DNA from: Spirochaetales bacterium
GTDB taxonomy: Bacteria > Spirochaetota > Spirochaetia > DSM-2461
Direction: 5' to 3'
Length of the DNA: 37,740 nt
Assembly (NCBI GenBank): GCA_003247135.1
Contig: QKAW01000003.1
Coordinates: 1 to 37,740 of the forward strand
Each line of letters begins with the position of its first letter. The first letter of the stretch is position 1. This document shows, in pieces, positions 32,001-37,740 of this stretch. The position numbers were made by a program, and so were the translations under genes. The notes below the pieces were generated by a model, which did not search any database, was not told where the DNA came from, and saw only the letters and a program-made list of their open reading frames with translations.

Positions 32001-33419
32001 ATGAAATATAGTGAAGATGATTTATTGAAGTTAGAAATAATCCTTGAAAATTATAAGTTAAAGATAGAAAAAAATTTTTTACATGAGGCAATATCAAATT
32101 TTAACAAGTTTTTTGCAAGTTTTCATAAATTTTTTCTTACCCTCTGCAATGAAAAAATAATAAATGAAGATCCATATGGAAAAGAGTACGATCTTGATAA
32201 GCTTGAATATCCAGATGTAGATGGAATTCCATACAACGAAGAGAGTTATTTTATTTCAATAAGACTTACCTACTTTTTTTCACTTTTAACCCATATAAAG
32301 TCCGCAGAAATTCTAAATATTGACTCTCTAACCCCAGATATTATCAGAAAAATTATTAGACTATTAAATTTTCTTGATTGGGATAGAGTTTTTGACCCAC
32401 AACCGGAAGAGGTAAATACAGAAGGGTTAAATAGGGTTTTGTTTAACTATCAAAAAGAGAGAGGTCAACAATTTGTTATATCAACTTTAAAAGCATCTTT
32501 ATCTGATATACTAAATTATGCAAACGAACTTATTCTAGATCTGGAACCTGTCCAATTCTATCTTGATGAAAATTATAAACTATGGGTAAGAAAAAATATT
32601 TTAACCCAAATGAAATTTCCACCTGTTCTTCAAGGTGAAAATATAAAAAGAGCACACGATAAAATTTCTAAAAAAATTAAAGAATCCGGGAATAATGTCC
32701 ATATAGAATTAATTGGTGAAATTCTAAAGGAAGATTTCACCTACGATGGAGAGGATATTCGGAAGGGTATAATTTTTAAACTGGAAGATAATGAAGAATC
32801 CCTATTCAGTAATAAGGTTGAAAAACCGGAAACCCCAATAGAAAAAATTGGGAAATCTTTAACAGAACTAAGTAAACTAACTAGTCAAATAGAATCAATT
32901 ATTGATAAAGAGGTTGAAAATTCTGCAATGTACAGAGATGAGCATTATTCAATTCTGGAAAAGTTACTGGATTATATAAAATATAATATTTTCTCTGCCA
33001 GAAGACGAACATGCTATCTAATAAAAATTAATGAGATAGAAGAAAGTAAAGTATCAGAAAAAAACATTGAGTTTGAAAAGTTAATAAGTACCGTTAAAGA
33101 GCTTAATAAAACATTAAATAACTATAAAAATGGTGAAAGCGGGGATCTGAAAGAGTTATTATCTGAAAACGAAGATGAAATTGAAAAAATTATTCACCAG
33201 CTGCTATCAAAGAGCAGATATATTTATAGACACTTGGAAGCATTAGACTCATTTTTTAGACTAAATCTAAATGCTTCCAAAGGAATACAGATAGAACTAA
33301 AAGTTCTTCTATCCTGTATAGATAAATCACAAGAAATTTATTTTGAATATAAAAAGCTTATGAATGAATTAAAACTAAACTCAACTACTTACAAGCCTGG
33401 TATAAACCTAACAACCTAA
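32001..33419 (+). CDS. Soluble coiled-coil-rich protein of unknown function
   Basis: 472 residues, strongly charged and Lys/Glu-rich, with no signal peptide or membrane helix. Helical heptad-like stretches dominate (for example about 280-330, KIGKSLTELSKLTSQIESII, and 340-400). A compact middle part (about 185-265) is more mixed. I do not recognise a family; it could be lineage-specific. There is no Shine-Dalgarno before the ATG. Its last 35 bases overlap the end of the opposing aroF-pheA gene, whose C-terminus looks normal, so both ends appear real. Confidence 0.6.
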   Translation: MKYSEDDLLKLEIILENYKLKIEKNFLHEAISNFNKFFASFHKFFLTLCNEKIINEDPYGKEYDLDKLEYPDVDGIPYNEESYFISIRLTYFFSLLTHIKSAEILNIDSLTPDIIRKIIRLLNFLDWDRVFDPQPEEVNTEGLNRVLFNYQKERGQQFVISTLKASLSDILNYANELILDLEPVQFYLDENYKLWVRKNILTQMKFPPVLQGENIKRAHDKISKKIKESGNNVHIELIGEILKEDFTYDGEDIRKGIIFKLEDNEESLFSNKVEKPETPIEKIGKSLTELSKLTSQIESIIDKEVENSAMYRDEHYSILEKLLDYIKYNIFSARRRTCYLIKINEIEESKVSEKNIEFEKLISTVKELNKTLNNYKNGESGDLKELLSENEDEIEKIIHQLLSKSRYIYRHLEALDSFFRLNLNASKGIQIELKVLLSCIDKSQEIYFEYKKLMNELKLNSTTYKPGINLTT

Positions 33420-35271
33420 AGTCTTCAGCTTGATTTGTTAATTCCTCTTCAATCTCTTTAAACAAGCTCTTATCTCCATCAAACATAACATCTATATAAA
33501 ATGTATAACTCCAAGGCTTTCCATGTACAGGTCTCGATTCAATTTTTGTCATATTAAGGTTATATTTGTTAAATATTGAAAGGTATTTTGATAATGAACC
33601 TTGTTCATCTTTAATTGTAAAAACCATTGAGACTTTATTCCAATCTGTTGTCTCATAAACATCTTCTCTTTTGATAACAGCAAATCTAGTATAATTACCT
33701 GGATGAGTTTCAATTCCTTCCTGCAGAATCTGCATATCATAGATATCTGCAGATGCGCTGCTTGCAATAGCTGCCTTTGTTTTATCTCCTAATAGAGAAA
33801 TATCTTTTACTGCACCAGCTGTATCATAATGGGCTATGGGCTTTAATCCATTTTTTTCAATAAATGCACTACATTGAGCCAGGGCCTGTGGATGAGAATA
33901 TACTTCTTTAATATTTTCCAGTTTTGAACCTTTCATGCCAATAATTGAGTGTGAAACTCTTACTTTTACCTCACCTGTTATTGAGATATCAGAATAACAT
34001 TTTAACAGATCATAATTCTCATTAATAGAACCAGCAAGAGAGTTTTCTAGTGGTATTAACCCTGATTCAGCTCTACCATCCAGAACGGCATCAAAAACGT
34101 CCTTAAAAGTTGGCATTGGCATTGGATAGCCGATTTCTGAACCATAGTAGTTATAGACAGCCATCTCACTATATGCACCTCTTACACCTTGAAAAGCAGC
34201 TCCTATATGTTTTTCTGTTTTATTAATTATACTTTGTACAGGATTTGTTTTTGGAATAGTTACCAACTCTTTATCCATTACCGGAGCCAAAACTTTAATA
34301 TCACACATCAGTTTTTCAAACTGTTCAGGGTAAAGGGATTGTGGTCCATCGGATAATGCAACTTCAGGATTTGGATGAACTTCAACAATTAAACCATTTG
34401 CCCCTGCTGCTACTGCTGCTAAAGCCATAGGTGAGACCTTATCTCTTAATCCAGTGGCATGTGATGGATCAACAATTACAGGTAAATGTGATAATTGTTG
34501 AATAATTGGAACAGCAGAAAGATCCAGGGTATTTCTTGTAAAATTTTCATAGGTCCTAATACCACGCTCACATAAAATTACGTTATCATTACCTTCAGCC
34601 ATAATATATTCAGCAGCCATCAACCACTCTTCTATTGTGGCAGATAACCCTCTTTTTAAAATTACAGGTTTACCCAACTTACCCATTGTTTTTAATAATT
34701 CAAAATTTTGCATATTTCTGGCACCAATTTGGAACACATCAACATAATCTTTCATCATATTTGCATCATTTGGCGCAACAATCTCTGTTACAACAGGCAG
34801 TCCGGTTAACTCACTAGCCTCTTTAAGAAACTGACATCCTTTCTCTTGTAATCCTTGGAATGAATAGGGTGATGTTCGAGGTTTAAAAGCACCTCCACGT
34901 AACATAACCGCTCCAGCAGCTTTTACAGCATAAGCTGATTCAATAATCTGTTCTCTGGATTCAACAGCACATGGACCTGCAATTACAGTTACTCTGTTAC
35001 CCCCAATTGTTACTGGACCAACATTAAAAACAGTATCACTTTTTTTAAACTCTCTGGAAGCTAATTTATATGGTTTGGATATTGGGATAACTTTAGCTAC
35101 CCCAGGCATTATCTCAACTTCTCTCAGGTCAATACCATTATGTCCCACAGCACCAAGGATTGATTCTTCATCACCTACAATCTCTTTGACACGAAAACTT
35201 TTTTCTTGTAAATAATTTATTATTTTTTCTTTATCATTTATGGATATATTTCTTTTTAATACAATTATCAT
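33385..35271 (-). CDS. aroF-pheA: Fused DAHP synthase (type I-beta) - prephenate dehydratase - ACT
   Basis: 628 residues. A ferredoxin-like N-terminal domain (1-65) and the DAHP synthase barrel (75-340) carry GPCAVES (metal Cys101), LRGGAFKPRTSPYSFQG, ILKRG, DPSHATG (His271), and VEVHP (Glu297). After a linker (341-355), prephenate dehydratase spans about 356-535, with FQGVRGAYSE, PLENSLAGSINENYDLL and the catalytic NYTRF (528-530). An ACT domain (549-622) follows, with the Phe-binding GSL and ESRP (578-581) motifs. It thus holds the first shikimate step and the last committed phenylalanine step, with no chorismate mutase. A TTGACA at 35298-35303 lies upstream, but the -10 is unclear and no Shine-Dalgarno is seen. 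Confidence 0.93.
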   Translation of the reverse strand: MIIVLKRNISINDKEKIINYLQEKSFRVKEIVGDEESILGAVGHNGIDLREVEIMPGVAKVIPISKPYKLASREFKKSDTVFNVGPVTIGGNRVTVIAGPCAVESREQIIESAYAVKAAGAVMLRGGAFKPRTSPYSFQGLQEKGCQFLKEASELTGLPVVTEIVAPNDANMMKDYVDVFQIGARNMQNFELLKTMGKLGKPVILKRGLSATIEEWLMAAEYIMAEGNDNVILCERGIRTYENFTRNTLDLSAVPIIQQLSHLPVIVDPSHATGLRDKVSPMALAAVAAGANGLIVEVHPNPEVALSDGPQSLYPEQFEKLMCDIKVLAPVMDKELVTIPKTNPVQSIINKTEKHIGAAFQGVRGAYSEMAVYNYYGSEIGYPMPMPTFKDVFDAVLDGRAESGLIPLENSLAGSINENYDLLKCYSDISITGEVKVRVSHSIIGMKGSKLENIKEVYSHPQALAQCSAFIEKNGLKPIAHYDTAGAVKDISLLGDKTKAAIASSASADIYDMQILQEGIETHPGNYTRFAVIKREDVYETTDWNKVSMVFTIKDEQGSLSKYLSIFNKYNLNMTKIESRPVHGKPWSYTFYIDVMFDGDKSLFKEIEEELTNQAEDFRLLGLYQACK

Positions 35272-35298
35272 AAAGTAATATTATTAGAAATCTTAATG

Positions 35299-36051
35299 TC
35301 AATCTAGTAGTAGCGTAACATCTTTAACTAACTTGACACCTTTAGGATTAATTTTTGCAATAGAATTCATTTCAGTATTAAATTTTGTTAAAAGATCACT
35401 CCGATAATCCAAAACTTTAGAAATATAATCAAGTGTCATTTTAGGTGTACCTCTACCAGAAACTCGCCCAGAACCAGCATTATACATTGCTAAAGCTGAT
35501 ACTTCATTTTTACCAGTATCTAAACACCATCTGATAAATTTAATCCCTTTGGAAGAGTTTACATCAATATCAAAGAATTCCTCGAGAGAAAGATCAGGAA
35601 AACTGGATGAATTTAACTGAAACAAACCTCTATCTATAGATGAACTATTTTTATTAACAGCTAATGGATTAAAACTACTCTCAGTATTGGATAAAGCAAA
35701 TGCCAAAGTAGGAGGAACGTCATATTTAATTGAGTATTTTAAAATTGTTTCTGCTATAAACCTGTCTTTTGTGTAATTTTCAAAAAAACTAATTACATCA
35801 TTTCTGGTCTGAGGTGAGTTATACTTATCAATTATTAAAGTTTCACCCTGTGGACTATCCAGACTTTTTACAGCTTCCTGAATAAAGCTGTTTTCTGTTT
35901 TATATGCAGCATTCCAAAACACTAGGGTTTCATCTTTTTTCTTAGTTCTATCTGTTTTACAACCCAATATAGAAAAGATAAATAATGTTATAATGGTAAT
36001 AAATATTAATTCTTTACACTTCATAATTTTTATTCTTTTTATTTTAGACAT
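35299..36051 (-). CDS. Lytic transglycosylase (SLT-type) lipoprotein
   Basis: 250 residues. The signal peptide ends in a lipobox ILGC (Cys31). The catalytic domain begins near 85 and has the Slt motif ALSNTESSFNPLAVN with catalytic Glu114, then DRGLFQLN and SALAMYNAGSGRV, the usual GLMQ and A.YN.G signatures. It should cleave peptidoglycan glycan strands from the membrane face. The first ATG is used here; a second at codon 10 would give a more typical short signal peptide. Neither has a ribosome site. It diverges from the aldo/keto reductase gene. Confidence 0.85.
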   Translation of the reverse strand: MSKIKRIKIMKCKELIFITIITLFIFSILGCKTDRTKKKDETLVFWNAAYKTENSFIQEAVKSLDSPQGETLIIDKYNSPQTRNDVISFFENYTKDRFIAETILKYSIKYDVPPTLAFALSNTESSFNPLAVNKNSSSIDRGLFQLNSSSFPDLSLEEFFDIDVNSSKGIKFIRWCLDTGKNEVSALAMYNAGSGRVSGRGTPKMTLDYISKVLDYRSDLLTKFNTEMNSIAKINPKGVKLVKDVTLLLD

Positions 36052-36101
36052 TTAATCAAGAGTGTCAGAAGCCAAAATATAAAAATAAGTAATATTTTTT
36101 G

Positions 36102-36131
36102 TTGACAAATATCAAAAATGAGCCTTATGTA
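36102..36131 (+). promoter_or_regulatory. Predicted promoter of the aldo/keto reductase gene (leaderless geometry)
   Basis: Perfect TTGACA at 36102-36107, an 18-base spacer, and TATGTA at 36126-36131, six bases before the ATG at 36138. The -35 overlaps the in-frame TTG at 36099 that would otherwise be read as a longer start. Confidence 0.45.
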
Positions 36132-36137
36132 AGTATT

Positions 36138-37058
36138 ATGATAAATAAAAATCTTAATATACCAAAAATTTTTATTGGCACATGGCCCTTAGCAGGAGAA
36201 TACTGGGGAGAACAAAGTCATAGTGATTCTCTAAAAACCCTTCATGCTTGTATAAGAGAAAATTTCAAATCATTTGATACATCCCCTGATTATGGAAAGG
36301 GGAAAAGCGAACAACTACTTGGACAATTAAAAAACAGAGATCTTTATATTTCAACCAAATGCTTTACAAAACCCGTAAATAGTGTAAAAAAAAGTATAAA
36401 TAACTCACTAAAACGATTAAATACAGACAACCTTGATATTTTTTTTATCCATTGGCCTTCTACTAAGTATAGCTTTATGCCAATCATGGAACTACTTCTT
36501 GAATATAAAGAAAATAAAATTATTAAGAATATTGGAGTAAGCAATTTTAACATTGAACAGTTAGATGAAATAGGAAGTATTGGAAAAATTGATATTGTAC
36601 AAAATGCATACAATTTTCTTTGGACAGATGATACAGCGTATTTTAAATATTGCAAAGAAAAGAATATAGTAACTCAGGCCTATTCTCCCTTGGCTCAGGG
36701 ATTATTAACAGGCAAGTTTACCCAGGAATCACCTTTTAAACCAAAAGATCACAGAAATAAAATGGTTCTATTTTCAGAAGAGAATCTGAAAATCATTTAT
36801 AGATACATATCAATTTTAAATGAAATATCAAAGCGAGAGAATATTCAACTTTCAGCACTTATATTAGCCTGGACACTATCCAAGGAATTTATAGATTCAA
36901 TAGTCGTAGGATGCCGTCAAAGATACCAGGTCGAGTTATTGAAAGTAGTTGAAAATTTAACTCTAGATCAATCTATTATTGATGAATTAGAAAACATATC
37001 AGAAGAGATATCGGTTAGATTAAAAAAAGCTAATAACATCTTCAATCATGCTTATTGA
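36138..37058 (+). CDS. Aldo/keto reductase
   Basis: NAD(P)H-dependent oxidoreductase with a TIM-barrel fold, 306 residues from the ATG at 36138. The catalytic tetrad is visible: Asp47 and Tyr52 in FDTSPDYGKGKSEQLLG, Lys74 in LYISTKC and His105 in IFFIHWP. VSNF, the QNAYNFLW strand and AYSPLAQGLLTGKF are family hallmarks. The cofactor loop appears as VVGCRQ near the C-terminus. The substrate is unknown. A TTG start at 36099 would add 13 residues that look non-native and overlap a perfect -35 box, so I prefer the ATG. Confidence 0.88.
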   Translation: MINKNLNIPKIFIGTWPLAGEYWGEQSHSDSLKTLHACIRENFKSFDTSPDYGKGKSEQLLGQLKNRDLYISTKCFTKPVNSVKKSINNSLKRLNTDNLDIFFIHWPSTKYSFMPIMELLLEYKENKIIKNIGVSNFNIEQLDEIGSIGKIDIVQNAYNFLWTDDTAYFKYCKEKNIVTQAYSPLAQGLLTGKFTQESPFKPKDHRNKMVLFSEENLKIIYRYISILNEISKRENIQLSALILAWTLSKEFIDSIVVGCRQRYQVELLKVVENLTLDQSIIDELENISEEISVRLKKANNIFNHAY

Positions 37059-37068
37059 TAAACAATAA
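37052..37068. other. Hairpin over the aldo/keto reductase stop codon
   Basis: Perfect 6-bp arms (TTATTG 37052-37057 / CAATAA 37063-37068) with a 5-base loop. The TGA (37056-37058) spans arm and loop. It overlaps the -35 of the next promoter. Confidence 0.3.
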
Positions 37069-37083
37069 TGTAAAATGTATGCT
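37055..37083 (+). promoter_or_regulatory. Predicted promoter of the oligopeptide-binding gene (leaderless geometry)
   Basis: TTGATA at 37055-37060, a 17-base spacer, and TATGCT at 37078-37083, six bases before the ATG at 37090. There is no ribosome site. Confidence 0.4.
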
Positions 37084-37089
37084 GATAAG

Positions 37090-37740
37090 ATGAAAAAGTT
37101 TTTTTTTAAGTTATTTCTCCTGTTTAATCTAATTTATTTAGCTGGTAAACCGGCAGAATTCAACATTGCAACATCATCACTGGAATTAACATTAAATCCT
37201 TTCTATACATATACAGCAAATGAAGCACAAATGCTAACTGGGATTTATGAGGGTTTAGTCTCTTATAACCCAAAAGATCTCTCTCCAATGCCTGCACTAG
37301 CTGAATCCTGGATTCTGTCAGAGGACAAGAAAACCTACACTTTTATTCTTAGAAAAAACATTAAATTTAGTAATGGAGATCCAATAACAGCAGAAACATT
37401 TAAAAATAGTTTTCTCAAAATACTTAACCCCAAAACAGATGCTGAATTTTCTTCACTATTGGATATAATTGAAAATGCCAGAGAGTTTAGAACAGGCTCA
37501 ATTTCAAATCCAAATGAAGTTGGCATATCTGTTGAAGACGATAACAAACTAGTAATAAAACTAAAAGATAGAGCTCCATATTTTACAAAAATATTATGTC
37601 ATCATAGTTTTACCCCCATTCATCCCAATCTTTTAAACACAAAAAACTGGACATTAAATAATGTTATAACCTCCGGGGCTTATACTATATCCCAAGATGA
37701 AAAAGCAATTGTACTTAAAAAAAGTAATAACTACTGGGAT
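37090..37740 (+). CDS. Peptide/solute-binding protein, SBP_bac_5 (OppA-like), N-terminal part
   Basis: The frame is open to the right edge; 217 residues are visible. A signal peptide (MKKFFFKLFLLFNLIYLAG) is followed by the family pattern: ATSSLELTLNPFYTYTANEAQML, IYEGLVSYNPKDLSPMPALA, ESWILSEDKKTYTFILRKNIKFSNGDPIT and an SGAYTI stretch. These mark domain I of OppA/DppA-type binding proteins. An in-frame ATG at 37075 is possible, but the predicted -10 (37078-37083) would then lie inside the gene. The rest of the transporter, if present, is beyond the window. Confidence 0.88.
   Translation, partial: MKKFFFKLFLLFNLIYLAGKPAEFNIATSSLELTLNPFYTYTANEAQMLTGIYEGLVSYNPKDLSPMPALAESWILSEDKKTYTFILRKNIKFSNGDPITAETFKNSFLKILNPKTDAEFSSLLDIIENAREFRTGSISNPNEVGISVEDDNKLVIKLKDRAPYFTKILCHHSFTPIHPNLLNTKNWTLNNVITSGAYTISQDEKAIVLKKSNNYWD

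Noticed and set aside
34635..34817. Forward open frame of 60 residues inside aroF-pheA
   Set aside because: Antisense to the conserved DAHP synthase barrel, with low-complexity composition; a shadow frame.
35298..35303. TTGACA as a complete promoter for aroF-pheA
   Set aside because: No good -10 lies at 16-18 bases; the best A/T hexamers are either too close to it or would place the start of transcription inside the first codons.

Overview
The window is AT-rich, very densely coding bacterial chromosome with no stretch over 300 bases lacking a gene. I saw no tRNA, rRNA, CRISPR array, insertion sequence or phage gene. Several things point to a free-living, probably flagellated spirochaete: a FapA-type (DUF342) protein paired with a MinD-like ATPase, a DUF2259-like secreted protein, several lipoproteins with loose lipoboxes next to an lgt gene, and outer-membrane beta-barrel-like proteins. 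This assignment is an inference from gene content.

Layout. 1-2674: the end of an outer-membrane-type protein, an intrinsic terminator, then a three-gene NMT1/SsuA-type ABC importer. 2782-5590: dat-ddc, a two-enzyme route from aspartate semialdehyde to 1,3-diaminopropane, with its own good promoter. 5611-7589: an Hpt protein followed by a REC-PP2C-HATPase regulator, matching the HptB-HsbR arrangement of Pseudomonas but without the HsbA antagonist. 7624-12297: argS, nadE (reverse) and a dicarboxylate/amino-acid symporter. 12298-15035: two exported proteins of unknown role, an orphan multi-pass membrane protein and a polyprenol/diacylglycerol-kinase-type enzyme. 15159-22883 (reverse): a tight six-gene operon of minD-like, a triplicated fapA, lgt, a transglutaminase-like exported protein, a K+ channel with an RCK domain, and a free-standing cyclic-nucleotide-binding protein. 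23014-27746: ctpA, rsmE, an FxsA-like protein, an NlpC/P60-type lipoprotein and nnr. 27736-31972 (reverse): an unfamiliar five-gene cluster (lipoprotein; cNBD-membrane-PH protein; exported protein of 32-residue repeats; four-cysteine mini-protein; 78-residue protein). 32001-37740: a coiled-coil-rich unknown, a DAHP synthase-prephenate dehydratase fusion, a lytic transglycosylase lipoprotein, an aldo/keto reductase and the start of an oligopeptide-binding protein.

Two themes recur. First, several transcription-unit starts have no Shine-Dalgarno sequence but carry a promoter whose -10 lies 6-8 nt before the ATG, which suggests leaderless mRNAs. Second, all five convergent gene pairs lie within 26 bp of each other or overlap, and perfect hairpins containing the stop codons replace ordinary U-tract terminators at several gene ends. 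The least explained parts are the 27736-31972 cluster and the possible split cyclic-nucleotide-gated K+ channel at 15159-16833.
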